From the NCBI GenBank assembly GCA_031548515.1, contig JAVBRB010000040.1, positions 1-26,202 on the forward strand: 26,202 nucleotides of DNA, given 5' to 3'. A program made the translations under genes and the position numbers. How positions within the stretch are numbered: the first letter of the stretch is position 1; every line of letters starts with the position of its first letter. Under the pieces are notes generated by a model. That model worked only from the letters and a program-made list of their open reading frames with translations. It was not told where the DNA came from and made no database searches. This DNA is from UBA940 sp031548515. GTDB taxonomy: Bacteria; Bacteroidota; Bacteroidia; Bacteroidales; Rikenellaceae. Below are positions 13,939-21,562 of this stretch, piece after piece.

Positions 13939-15589
13939 GGTACAAATACCGCCGGATGCTCTTCTTGGGTGTTTTCTCGAACTCCGTAGGATAGATCACT
14001 ATGTTGGACACCTTTTCGTATGGGGCGACCAGCGAGTTCAGCTCGGCAAGGTTTTTTTCCATGATCTCGGGAATCGCCTCGGCGGAAACGCCCTCGATCT
14101 GCGCCGTCTCGTAATCCGGGTAAACCAGTGCCGTCAGTTTGCCTTCGCGTTCGACGATCAGAGACTCCATCACAAGGTAGAGGTTGTTAAGCTTGGCTTC
14201 GATCTCTTCGGGGTAGATATTCTGGCCGCTGCCCGAAAGGATCATCGTTTTGCTGCGTCCGCGTATATAGAGCGTCCCGTCAGAGTCCATAGTTGCGATA
14301 TCTCCGGTATGGAGCCAGCCGTCTTTCAGGACTTCGCGGGTAGCCTGTTCGTTCTTGTAATATCCTTTCATCACGTTTTCTCCGCGCACTACGATCTCAC
14401 CGGCAGTGTGTTCCGGATCGGGCGAGTCTATCTTCACTTCGAGGTAATTCTTAAGGTACATTCCCACCGAGCCGGGCTTGAAGCCTGTCCAGTATGTATA
14501 GCTGATCAGCGGGGCCGTTTCGGTCATTCCGTACCCCACCGTAATTGGGAATTTGATCCTCATGAGGAATTCCTCGGTGTCTGGACTGATGGCCGCGCCG
14601 CCAACAATGAACTGTCCTACTTCGCCACCGAATGCGTCGAGCAGTTTCTTTCGGATGGTGGAATATATGGCCTGGTCGACAAGGGGGATTTTGAGCGCAA
14701 AGCGCATCGGCCCTTTCTCGAGCATGGGCACTACCTGCTTGCGGTAGATTTTCTCGAGTACCAGCGGAACGCAGCATATAAGGTGCGGACGGACCTCCAG
14801 CATCGCCTCCATAAGTATCTTCACGGCAGGGATCTTTCCCAGGAGCGTAATATGCGTCCCCGCGGCCAGCGGCCCCAGGAAGTCGAACATACAGCCGTAG
14901 GCATGGGCCAGCGGCAGGAACGACAGGACGCGGCTTCCGCGGAAATATATTTTTTCGTCCAGGGCGAACTGGACGTTGCCTGTGAGGTTGTTCACCGTCA
15001 GCATCACCCCCTTGCTGTAGCCTGTCGTGCCGGAAGTGTAATTCAACAGGATAACCTGGTCGTTGGGCACATCGGCGTATTTGATATCCGCGGCCGAAAA
15101 GCCGTTCGGATATTTCTCGCGGTAAATCTTCGTGATGTTTTTCTGGAACTTCGACAGGTTGTGCCCTTCCCGTTCGAAAATACAGTGGAAATCCGTCAGC
15201 GAAAACACAGCTTCTATGTTCTCTACCTGGTCAGGCTCGATCACATCCCAGTAATTGTCTCCCAGGAACAGCATCCGGCTTTCGGAATGGTTTATTATGT
15301 GTATGATGTCGTTGCTGTTGAAATCCTGAAGTATGGGCACGATCACAGCGCCATAGGTCATTGTGGCCAGGTAGGTCATGCACCAGCGCGGATTGGCCCG
15401 TCCGAGCAGGGCTATCTTGTCGCCTTTTTTTATTTTGGCCTTCTCGAACAGCAGATGAATTTTGGCTATCTCCTTCGCCATCTCGTAATACGAGAATGTC
15501 TCCTTTTTGAAATAATCGGTAAGGGCCGGCAGTTCACGGTTGTTTCTGAAACTGTCCTCGTAGATTCTTATCAGGTTAACGTCGAGCAT
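13931..15589 (-). CDS. Long-chain fatty acid-CoA ligase (AMP-binding enzyme)
   Basis: The 552-residue ANL-superfamily enzyme activates fatty acids through an acyl-adenylate to acyl-CoA. The P-loop motif YTSGTTGYSKG is at 184-194, GYGMTETAP at 352-360, and GWLHTGD (424-430) gives the ribose-binding Asp430. IRGRSKTMILSGSGQNIYPEEIE (442-464) is the hinge and the start of the C-terminal cap. Length is somewhat shorter than E. coli FadD (561) and fits the Bacteroidetes long-chain type. The substrate chain length is inferred from family resemblance only. The ATG at 15589 has a -7 box about 30 bases upstream. Its stop codon lies inside a 23-bp inverted repeat. It is separated from plsY by plsY's own terminator. 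Confidence 0.93.
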   Translation of the reverse strand: MLDVNLIRIYEDSFRNNRELPALTDYFKKETFSYYEMAKEIAKIHLLFEKAKIKKGDKIALLGRANPRWCMTYLATMTYGAVIVPILQDFNSNDIIHIINHSESRMLFLGDNYWDVIEPDQVENIEAVFSLTDFHCIFEREGHNLSKFQKNITKIYREKYPNGFSAADIKYADVPNDQVILLNYTSGTTGYSKGVMLTVNNLTGNVQFALDEKIYFRGSRVLSFLPLAHAYGCMFDFLGPLAAGTHITLLGKIPAVKILMEAMLEVRPHLICCVPLVLEKIYRKQVVPMLEKGPMRFALKIPLVDQAIYSTIRKKLLDAFGGEVGQFIVGGAAISPDTEEFLMRIKFPITVGYGMTETAPLISYTYWTGFKPGSVGMYLKNYLEVKIDSPDPEHTAGEIVVRGENVMKGYYKNEQATREVLKDGWLHTGDIATMDSDGTLYIRGRSKTMILSGSGQNIYPEEIEAKLNNLYLVMESLIVEREGKLTALVYPDYETAQIEGVSAEAIPEIMEKNLAELNSLVAPYEKVSNIVIYPTEFEKTPKKSIRRYLYQL

Positions 15590-15619
15590 AGTCTTGGGAT
15601 TTATTAAGGTTCCGGTACT

Positions 15620-15628
15620 GCAAATTTA
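15620..15628 (-). promoter_or_regulatory. -7 box of the acyl-CoA ligase gene
   Basis: The minus strand reads TAAATTTGC, matching TAnnTTTG, about 31 bases before the ATG at 15589. A TTTTG upstream is closer than the usual 19 nt spacing. Confidence 0.5.
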
Positions 15629-15752
15629 GAAATAATTTAACACAAAAGAAATATGGTGAAAGCCGAAGGCTCAACCGGTTTCATCGATTCCCGCCGGGAC
15701 CGCATCCTGCCCTTCTGCAAATGCGGTAATTGCCGGCGCCCGCCACACTGTC

Positions 15753-15784
15753 AAAAAACAGCGGCAGTCCTAAAACTGCCGCTG
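15753..15784 (-). terminator. Intrinsic terminator of plsY
   Basis: On the minus strand a perfect 10-bp stem (15775-15784 with 15759-15768, 6-nt loop) is followed directly by six T residues (15753-15758). This is a textbook rho-independent terminator just after the plsY stop. Confidence 0.9.
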
Positions 15785-15790
15785 CAATAT

Positions 15791-16456
15791 TCATTCCTGT
15801 TTTTCAGGAGGTTCTTTTCCAACCGGTTTTTTCCAGATATAGGTTTTCGACTCCGTTCCGTCGCGCAGGCGTTTGATGTTTTTGCGGTGCGTCACAAGCA
15901 GCAGCAGCATCACTACGAACGAGAATATTATCAGCGAGATGCTGCCATTCGTCTTGGGAGATATCAGTATGAACAGGGGGAACGTGCATCCGGCAATAAT
16001 CGAACTGAGCGAAACATAATGTGAGGCCATCAGAACGAAGAACCACACCCCGAGGCACAGCAGCACCGCCGGAGGACAAACCCCCATCACGGCCCCTGCA
16101 AGCGTGGCTACGCCCTTTCCGCCTTTGAATCCTGCAAAAAGCGGAAAGATATGCCCCAGCACCACCGCCACCACAAGCAGTATCTTCAGGTTATAGACGT
16201 CATTTAGTCCGACACCCGGCAGATACTCCACAAGGTTCGACAGCGTTACCGCGACGAACCCTTTCAGGAAATCTATGCCGAAAACCGGGAATGCGGCCCG
16301 GCGGCCCAGGACGCGGAGCATGTTGGTCGTCCCGGCGTTCTTGCTGCCGTGTTCGCGGATATCGACGCCATAGAAATGCTTGCCTATCCACACTGCGCTC
16401 GGTATCGAACCCAGCAGGTATGCCACTACCGTAAGTACTACAACCGTATAAATCAT
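15791..16456 (-). CDS. plsY: Acyl-phosphate:glycerol-3-phosphate acyltransferase
   Basis: The 221-residue inner-membrane enzyme acylates glycerol-3-phosphate at position 1 using acyl-phosphate, the first step of phospholipid synthesis. The three PlsY motifs are present: GSIPSA (16-21), HGSKNAGTTNMLRVLG (36-51), and FAGFKGGKGVAT (107-118). Five to seven membrane segments are visible. The C-terminal tail is charged (KTYIWKKPVGKEPPEKQE), slightly longer than average. The ATG lies 3 bases after the stop of the nuclease lipoprotein gene on the same strand, so the two share a transcript, which ends at the adjacent intrinsic terminator. Confidence 0.95.
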   Translation of the reverse strand: MIYTVVVLTVVAYLLGSIPSAVWIGKHFYGVDIREHGSKNAGTTNMLRVLGRRAAFPVFGIDFLKGFVAVTLSNLVEYLPGVGLNDVYNLKILLVVAVVLGHIFPLFAGFKGGKGVATLAGAVMGVCPPAVLLCLGVWFFVLMASHYVSLSSIIAGCTFPLFILISPKTNGSISLIIFSFVVMLLLLVTHRKNIKRLRDGTESKTYIWKKPVGKEPPEKQE

Positions 16457-16459
16457 TGC

Positions 16460-17746
16460 CTATTTATTAGCGATGGCAGGCAGGCCCGGCCAGTCGTTGA
16501 TATTATAGCTGTTCTTCACCCCGCCTGGAGCCTGCGGGAAGAAGTTGAAGATATTGCCCGTCATTTCCTCGATATCTTCGACCGAATAGATAACTGTCTT
16601 GAGCGGAGGGTCCTGACTGTCCGGAATATCCGGCCCGAAATTCTGTTCGAACCAGAACCCGATGGCCATAACCTCATTGGCATTGCACTGTGCTATGGAT
16701 TTTCCAGTATTTCCGAGTTTCGTGCGCAGAAACAACTTGTAGCGGGCCGTCGGGATTATGACTTTCTTCGACCTGGCGCTCGAAGACGAACCGCTGGCGG
16801 CGTCATACGTCGTATAGTTGTCGTTCGCATAGTGGCAGCCCACGACGACGTATACCGTATCCCTGCACACCCAGTCGGTCGGCATTATCCCCTCGACAGC
16901 CGTCCAATGGGTCTCGTATTTCAACCTTTCCGGCGCAATGTTGGTCGGATAGAATGTCTGGACATTCAGTTCCGAACCCGCGCCGCCCCTTTCCGCCGAA
17001 CGCATCATGTGCCCTCGAACGAAAGAAACGCTCGAACCGGAACCGGAGAAAGGATATCTTCCCCAGGTCGAATACGGCGCGTAACCGTCGCCGTCCCATG
17101 GCCAGTCATTCCAATCGGTCCTGTATATGACAGACTGTTCGGCTTCCGTCATACCGGGATCCGGACGCCAAGGGTCGGGAGTCGTCCTTGCAAAGCCTCC
17201 TTCATAATAGATCGTATGGTAAGGGAACGCCACATACATCGGATTATGCCTGCGGGTATCGTAACAGGCCGAATAGTTGCGCACGTCCTTCTTTGTCTTA
17301 ATCGTTTTGGAGTAATGCACGATATACTTGTAATCGTCGCTCTCCTTCTCCGTTTCGGGAAGCTCGGCCCATTCGAAAGCACCCGTAGAGATGTCTACAA
17401 CCCTTAAGATCGGGTTTCCGCCGGGATCGGTCCTGGTCGTCCTGAAGGTGGCCGTATATGTCCTCCCTTCGTCCATAGCCGTTACCGATATGCTTTGACG
17501 GCCTGAACCTCCGCTCGTCCTGCTCAGTTTCAGACCGGGATCGCTTACCGAGACCGTCCATGGAGAGCCTGAATTTATATCTATCACGTTCTGCGACGTA
17601 TTCAGCGGATTATAAAGAACTTTCGACGGACTCACAGAAAGATACAGGAAACCTTCGTCTTCCGGTTCACCGCCGCATGCCGCAAACCCTGCAGCCATAA
17701 TGACCACCGGAAGTATTCCGCCGAGTATTCGAAAGGTTTTTATCAT
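16460..17746 (-). CDS. Secreted lipoprotein with BACON-like domain and DNA/RNA non-specific endonuclease domain
   Basis: The 428-residue product has a signal peptide ending in the lipobox GFAAC (Cys24). Residues about 35-120 look like a BACON/Ig-like beta-sandwich (LSVSPSKVLY, SPWTVSVSD, GRQSISVTA, TYTATFRTT). Residues about 135-410 match the NUC1-type beta-beta-alpha-metal nuclease family: YDTRRHNPMYVAFPYH (162-177), RGHMMRSAER (244-253) with presumed catalytic His246, and TFYPTNIAPE (264-273) with presumed metal ligand Asn269. The usual DRGH is VRGH here (V243). Such enzymes cut DNA and RNA without strong sequence preference, here probably at the cell surface for nucleic-acid scavenging. 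ATG 17746 gives a proper signal peptide; an ATG 22 codons earlier does not. It is the first gene of a transcript with plsY. Confidence 0.87.
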   Translation of the reverse strand: MIKTFRILGGILPVVIMAAGFAACGGEPEDEGFLYLSVSPSKVLYNPLNTSQNVIDINSGSPWTVSVSDPGLKLSRTSGGSGRQSISVTAMDEGRTYTATFRTTRTDPGGNPILRVVDISTGAFEWAELPETEKESDDYKYIVHYSKTIKTKKDVRNYSACYDTRRHNPMYVAFPYHTIYYEGGFARTTPDPWRPDPGMTEAEQSVIYRTDWNDWPWDGDGYAPYSTWGRYPFSGSGSSVSFVRGHMMRSAERGGAGSELNVQTFYPTNIAPERLKYETHWTAVEGIMPTDWVCRDTVYVVVGCHYANDNYTTYDAASGSSSSARSKKVIIPTARYKLFLRTKLGNTGKSIAQCNANEVMAIGFWFEQNFGPDIPDSQDPPLKTVIYSVEDIEEMTGNIFNFFPQAPGGVKNSYNINDWPGLPAIANK

Positions 17747-17793
17747 TTCTGAAATATTATTGCGGTTCACTTTATGTATAAACGAACCGAACC

Positions 17794-17826
17794 GCAAATA
17801 TAGTACTTTCATATTTTATACCCAAA
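17794..17826 (-). promoter_or_regulatory. Promoter of the nuclease lipoprotein-plsY transcript
   Basis: On the minus strand TTTG (plus 17823-17826) is followed by 20 nt and TATATTTGC (17794-17802). Both elements and the spacing fit the Bacteroidetes consensus. The start codon is about 47 bases downstream. Confidence 0.7.
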
Positions 17827-17856
17827 GGCCCCATGTCTCAAAAAAATCCGGAGAAA

Positions 17857-17888
17857 TTTTGAAGTATGAAAACATTGCCTATATTTGC
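17857..17888 (+). promoter_or_regulatory. Promoter of the ABC-GntR operon
   Basis: TTTTG (17857-17861), 18 nt, then TATATTTGC (17880-17888) fits the phylum's promoter pattern. The operator repeats begin 3 bases after the -7 box, so a bound repressor would cover the start site. Confidence 0.75.
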
Positions 17889-17889
17889 A

Positions 17890-17972
17890 GTGTATTAATA
17901 CACCAATACACTAACACAGTATAGCGATATCACATATTTTTACAGAGTATTAATACACCAACACATTAATAC
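17890..17972. promoter_or_regulatory. Duplicated palindromic operator of the ABC-GntR operon
   Basis: Two 26-bp copies (17892-17917 and 17947-17972) both start with GTATTAATACACCAA and differ at only 3 positions in the remainder, where the ends read TACACTAACAC and CACATTAATAC. The first copy sits in the perfect 14-bp palindrome GTGTATTAATACAC (17890-17903); the second has the palindrome GTATTAATAC. Starts are 55 bp apart, close to five helical turns. The position just after the -7 box and the GntR gene in the operon make this the likely autoregulatory operator of that protein. Confidence 0.8.
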
Positions 17973-17981
17973 AACTGACAT

Positions 17982-18815
17982 ATGATTACATTTTCCAATC
18001 TGACGGTCGGATACCGTCGAAAAAAACCGGTTCTGAAAAACCTAAACGGAGGTTTTTCAGAGCACTCCGTCCATGGGCTTTTAGGCGCCAACGGCGTCGG
18101 CAAGACCACAATGCTGAAAGCCGTCTGCGGCCTGCTCGTTCCCTATGCCGGAACCGTTGCGGTCGATAACAAGTCCTCTTCCCTCAGGCTTCCCTCGACG
18201 CTGCGCGAACTGTTTTTCGTTCCCGAGGAGTTCGGCTTGCCGCCTGTGACCCTGTCTGCATACGCGAAAATGACTTCGCCGTTCTACCCGAACTTTTCAC
18301 AGGAAGTTTTTCTGGACAACTGCCGCGAGATGGATGTGGATGCTTCAACCAACCTCGACGCCATGTCGATGGGGCAGCGCAAAAAGTCATACATAGCTTT
18401 CGCCCTCGCATGCCGTACCAGTTATCTCATCATGGACGAGCCTACGAACGGCCTCGACATTCCGGCGAAAAGCGTCCTCAAACGCCTTCTGGCCGCACAG
18501 GCGGATGCCGGCACGACGATCATCATCTCTACCCACCAGGTGGCCGACCTCGAAAAACTCGTGGACAGCGTCACCATTATGGATAACAACGGGATAATCC
18601 TGTCGGCGGCGACCCGCGACCTGGAAGAGAAGCTTTACTTTGGGCCGGTGGAGAAAAATGCCGACTGCCTCTACAAAGAGGAGATGCTGACCGGGCTGAT
18701 GGGCGTGGCGGAAAACACCGCAGGCGTAGAAACGAGCGTCGACCTGACGCTGCTCTTCAACGCCGCAGTGCGCAACCGCAACCGCCTGACAGAAATCATT
18801 AACCGTAAAAAATGA
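17982..18815 (+). CDS. ABC transporter ATP-binding protein (YtrB-like)
   Basis: The 277-residue ATPase energises the membrane protein encoded by the next gene. Walker A is GANGVGKT (35-42), the signature is MSMGQRKK (128-135), a degenerate form of LSGGQ, and Walker B is YLIMDEPTNGLD (148-159), followed by the H-loop ISTHQ. The substitution of LSGGQ by MSMGQ and the gene order fit the YtrB/EcsA-type exporters controlled by YtrA-family GntR proteins. The C-terminal part (about 205-277) is longer than the core and could contact the permease. The ATG at 17982 follows the operator region by 10 bases. The stop overlaps the permease start by 4 bases (ATGA). The substrate is unknown. Confidence 0.92.
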   Translation: MITFSNLTVGYRRKKPVLKNLNGGFSEHSVHGLLGANGVGKTTMLKAVCGLLVPYAGTVAVDNKSSSLRLPSTLRELFFVPEEFGLPPVTLSAYAKMTSPFYPNFSQEVFLDNCREMDVDASTNLDAMSMGQRKKSYIAFALACRTSYLIMDEPTNGLDIPAKSVLKRLLAAQADAGTTIIISTHQVADLEKLVDSVTIMDNNGIILSAATRDLEEKLYFGPVEKNADCLYKEEMLTGLMGVAENTAGVETSVDLTLLFNAAVRNRNRLTEIINRKK

Positions 18816-19651
18816 AAAACAAGAACGATATGAACGACCTTTTCAACCTCAAACGCTTCGGCGCATACGCGGCAAGGGATTACCGGGCCAACTGGAAAAA
18901 ATATGCCATCATGGCCGCAACGCTGCTCGGTGCGCTGCTGCTCGAACTTTTATTCCTGAAAATCACACGAGGCAAATATCTGAATAGCAACGATATCCAG
19001 GAGATGTGGGGGCTGAATTTCGGTTTCCTGATAGTAGCATGTATCGAGGTATTTACGATCTCGGTGATGAAGCCAATGAAAAGTAGGCACACGCTGGCCG
19101 TCGAAAACACAATTCCTGCATCCGGAACAGAGAGATACCTGTTCATACTGCTCAATACGACGGTGGTTTTCTTCGCAGTGTATTTACTTACTATTTTCAT
19201 GATAGCGGCTTTGGGTATAGCCACACTCGGAGTGGGAACGCTTGGCGACTATTTATACAATGACGATAATTTGATAATCAAGTTGTTTCTGTGGCTATGG
19301 CTACCTCTGCAAGCCATTGTAATGTACGCAGGAACTATGGAAAGGCGAAGGCACATAGTCTCGATGCTGCTGGTTGCGGTGACCGTTGTCGCAGGAGTGG
19401 TGTTCTTCGGAGGATTTCCAGAACTTATCAACCAACGGTTCCACACCGACATAAGTTTCGGCCCGCTGTTCCTGGGAAATACCGGCACAGTCAACGTAGA
19501 GAACACACAAGTCACTTACGGGTTGTCCGATATATTGAGAACTATCTATAATATCAATGGCGAAAAACTGGCGACAGGCCTTGCCGCTGTGGTAACATTG
19601 GTATTCTGGGTCGCCGCATGGTTCAATTTCAGGGAACGTTCAGCTAAATAA
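18812..19651 (+). CDS. ABC transporter permease (ABC-2-like)
   Basis: The 279-residue integral membrane protein has about six hydrophobic segments (near 31-50, 69-86, 108-143 spanning two, 158-174, 182-200 and 255-271). A basic, amphipathic N-terminus (FNLKRFGAYAARDYRANWKKY) resembles the coupling helix of ABC-2 permeases. A loop of about 50 residues before the last helix (200-250) faces one side. It overlaps the ATPase gene by 4 bases and ends with TAATG shared with the GntR start, so translation of all three is coupled. I cannot name a substrate; relatives have been linked to cell-wall antibiotic stress, but that is only an analogy. Confidence 0.87.
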   Translation: MKNKNDMNDLFNLKRFGAYAARDYRANWKKYAIMAATLLGALLLELLFLKITRGKYLNSNDIQEMWGLNFGFLIVACIEVFTISVMKPMKSRHTLAVENTIPASGTERYLFILLNTTVVFFAVYLLTIFMIAALGIATLGVGTLGDYLYNDDNLIIKLFLWLWLPLQAIVMYAGTMERRRHIVSMLLVAVTVVAGVVFFGGFPELINQRFHTDISFGPLFLGNTGTVNVENTQVTYGLSDILRTIYNINGEKLATGLAAVVTLVFWVAAWFNFRERSAK

Positions 19652-20031
19652 TGCAAACCATGGGATTCAATTTCGATAAACCGATATACCGCCAGATCAT
19701 CGACCGGATGGAAGACAAGGTCATGCGCGGCGAGTGGCCCGACGGGGAACGCATTCCCGCCGTGCGTGAACTGGCGATGGAAATGCAGGTGAACCCCAAC
19801 ACCGTGATGAGGGCATACGAAAGCCTGCAGGGCGCCGGAGTGATATTCAACAAACGAGGCGTCGGCTTTTTCGTCAGCGAAGGGGCCAACGGCAAGATAC
19901 TCGGCAGGCAGAGGGAATTCTTCCTGCTATACGACCTGCCCGAAATATTCGACAGGATGGATGTGCTGGGCATTCCGCCCGCAGATATAACCGAGTTCTA
20001 TAACCAATACAAAAGCAGAAAAAGCAAATGA
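19651..20031 (+). CDS. GntR-family transcriptional regulator, YtrA subfamily
   Basis: The 126-residue protein has an N-terminal winged helix: FNFDKPIYRQIIDRMEDKVMRGEWPDGERIPAVRELAMEMQVNPNTVMRAYESLQGAGVIFNKRGVGFFV, with the helix-turn-helix at about 36-60 and the wing at 62-75. The short C-terminal part (about 50 residues, REFFLLYDLPEIFDRMDVLGI) lacks an effector domain and is typical of the YtrA subgroup, which dimerises through it and usually represses its own ABC operon. The duplicated palindrome upstream of the operon is its likely target. The start overlaps the permease stop (TAATG); a second ATG 3 codons later is also possible. The stop overlaps the next start as ATGA. Confidence 0.93.
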   Translation: MQTMGFNFDKPIYRQIIDRMEDKVMRGEWPDGERIPAVRELAMEMQVNPNTVMRAYESLQGAGVIFNKRGVGFFVSEGANGKILGRQREFFLLYDLPEIFDRMDVLGIPPADITEFYNQYKSRKSK

Positions 20032-20477
20032 AAACAAGCACTAAAATATTCCTGGGCGTTGCCGCTGCCGCCGCCGCGATATGCGCTGCAAACGCCATAA
20101 ACGCCGGAATCCAGTATAAGAAACTGACGCCTGTTGCCGAAGAACTCGCGGCAGAACTCGACAGGAAAAGCATACGTGTAGTCTGTCTGACGAATACCGA
20201 CGAAACGGGCCAATACTTCGAACGCTTTTCGAGGCAGGGCAGCAGAAAATCGCTGAACATAAACAGCGCCGCACTGCAAACGGCCTATATCTCTGGAGAC
20301 ACACTGTTCATCAGCGGATGGGAAAACACTCATTACGGATGGGAGATATTCAATTCGCCAGACCTCGAAACGGTCATCGTGAGACGTGAGGGCGAACCCG
20401 AACGTCTGATGGACTACAAACCCGCACCGGAACAGGAACAGGAATCAGAACCCGAACCGGATACCGGCAACGAATAA
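20028..20477 (+). CDS. Membrane-anchored protein of unknown function, last gene of the ABC-GntR operon
   Basis: The 149-residue product has an N-terminal hydrophobic stretch rich in alanine (residues 7-27), a helical segment (32-48), a predicted beta-rich region (RVVCLTNTDE, LQTAYISGDTLFISG, LETVIVRREG) and an acidic tail (EQEQESEPEPDTGNE). The short strand pattern is reminiscent of GIN/DUF2807-type proteins, but it is too short for a firm claim. It is coupled to the GntR gene by ATGA overlap and followed by a strong terminator, so it is a full member of the operon. The anchor and charged tail suggest an extracytoplasmic partner of the transporter or a stress sensor; this is inference. Confidence 0.75.
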   Translation: MKTSTKIFLGVAAAAAAICAANAINAGIQYKKLTPVAEELAAELDRKSIRVVCLTNTDETGQYFERFSRQGSRKSLNINSAALQTAYISGDTLFISGWENTHYGWEIFNSPDLETVIVRREGEPERLMDYKPAPEQEQESEPEPDTGNE

Positions 20478-20482
20478 ACGGA

Positions 20483-20514
20483 AACGGCCGGAGCAAATGG
20501 TTGCTCCGGCCGTT
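20483..20514. terminator. Bidirectional hairpin terminator
   Basis: AACGGCCGGAGCAA (20483-20496) and TTGCTCCGGCCGTT (20501-20514) form a perfect 14-bp stem with a 4-nt loop. It lies between the convergent ABC-GntR operon and the nitroreductase gene and is followed by TAATTTA on the plus strand. Confidence 0.85.
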
Positions 20515-20536
20515 AATTTACAGGCATATGACCGCC

Positions 20537-21211
20537 TTATTCAACAGGCATCCCGATTGTCTGGGCAAGAATGAAGCGGTATGATGCGGGAGCTTCGACA
20601 GTCTTCAGGAATTCGGCTCCGTGCGCTCCGGCACGTGTCACGGAACCCATGCCGTTGGCCGCCGCCCAAAGGTTGGCATTCTGGCAGTAACCCGCCGCAT
20701 CGAGGCTGCACAGGCGTATCTTGTCCGTTTCGGGCAGATCACCGAGCCGTTCGGCATATGCATCCAGATCGGCTACGTACATGATGTTGAGCGGAGCCGT
20801 GTAGACGAAATCCTGCAGGCCTGCAAGTTTCATGAAGTCGCCCTTTTTGACCAGCGTCAGCTTGTGCTTCTTCGAATCGTAGAGATATATCCCGTTGGGA
20901 ATAACAGCGTACACCTTAATGGGATAGAGCGCCATCGCCGAGGGAGCCGTGAGGCGGCCGTCGGGACGATTCTGCCCGGCTGCAGCCCACATTATGCCCG
21001 AAAGCTGTTCCAGGGTGAGTCCTCCGGCAGTGTATTCGCGCACCGAGGCGCGTTTGGTGAGTGCTTCGAGCAGGGTCGCGCCGCTCTCCTGCGGTGCGGT
21101 GAGTGTGATTGTTTCTGAATCCATGGTCTTGGTGGTTTGCGCCTTGTCGTTCTGCGCCTGTCCGCAGGCCGCCAGAACGATGCAGCAGATAAGTGAAATC
21201 ATTTTTTTCAT
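20537..21211 (-). CDS. Nitroreductase-family lipoprotein (SagB/McbC-like)
   Basis: The 224-residue product has a lipoprotein signal (MKKMISLICCIVLAAC, Cys16) followed by one nitroreductase domain that binds FMN. KRASVREY (53-60) is the phosphate-binding arginine motif, SGIMWAAAGQNRPDGRLTAPSAMALYPIKVY (71-101) the second FMN segment, and DAAGYCQNANLWAAANGMGSV (171-191) the core helix. The APSAMALYPI form is that of the SagB-type subgroup. A lipid-anchored nitroreductase is unusual in Proteobacteria, but I recall it as common in Bacteroidetes. No partner gene of a thiazole/oxazole peptide pathway is nearby, so the natural substrate is unknown. The ATG at 21211 has no clear promoter box. Confidence 0.88.
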   Translation of the reverse strand: MKKMISLICCIVLAACGQAQNDKAQTTKTMDSETITLTAPQESGATLLEALTKRASVREYTAGGLTLEQLSGIMWAAAGQNRPDGRLTAPSAMALYPIKVYAVIPNGIYLYDSKKHKLTLVKKGDFMKLAGLQDFVYTAPLNIMYVADLDAYAERLGDLPETDKIRLCSLDAAGYCQNANLWAAANGMGSVTRAGAHGAEFLKTVEAPASYRFILAQTIGMPVE

Positions 21212-21390
21212 AACAGATCGCTTTTATAGGGTTTTGTATCACCATATAGTACCAGATTACGACAACATGAGCCAACCCGCCAAATAAGAGGCAGTTCCCT
21301 CGTCACCGGACTATACCTTCCCATTTCTCCCGAGACTCTTGATTACGGCTCGCCCGGGGTGATAAAATGAACTGCCTTGCCTCAAGTAAC
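21212..21390. other. Non-coding gap upstream of the nitroreductase gene
   Basis: Together with repeat R3 this makes a 351-base stretch with no gene between the nitroreductase and the GH3 gene. It holds the presumed nitroreductase leader and AACTGCC-type strings. I see no TAnnTTTG box, terminator or RNA gene that I can support. Confidence 0.4.
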
Positions 21391-21527
21391 GGGGTATCCA
21401 AAACAGAAATTTATAAAATATCGCCGCAAGCGGCGGGAAATCTACCCTTTTAGTTATCTCCCTCGCAAGAGGCCTCCGACGGCCGGCGCTCGGTCGATGA
21501 TTATTTTGCGAAGCAAAACAATTGAAC
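21391..21527 (-). repeat. Intergenic repeat R3, best-preserved copy of the mosaic family
   Basis: Read on the minus strand it has: TTCAATT, hairpin ATTGTTTTGC-TTC-GCAAAATAAT (9 of 10 pairs), CATCGACCGAGCGCCGG, TCTTGCGAGGGAGATAACTA, GCCGCTTGCGGCGATATT, TTATAAA, CTGTTTTGGATACCCC. The block order agrees with R1 at 1839-1990. It begins 36 bases after the GH3 stop codon. Confidence 0.65.
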
Positions 21528-21562
21528 CGCTGTCGGCGTTCCGACCGCGGCGACCGTTGCCG

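Noticed and set aside
13937..15607. A 556-codon open frame on the plus strand opposite the acyl-CoA ligase gene
   Set aside because: It runs antisense over the full length of a gene with complete AMP-binding motifs and its translation has no domain pattern; it is a codon-bias shadow.
15653..15752. A small protein gene in the gap between the acyl-CoA ligase gene and plsY
   Set aside because: The open frame runs through the plsY terminator into the antisense of plsY and has no start signal or recognisable sequence.
20537..21211. SagB-like nitroreductase as part of a thiazole/oxazole-modified peptide cluster
   Set aside because: It is a lipoprotein and no cyclodehydratase or precursor gene is nearby.
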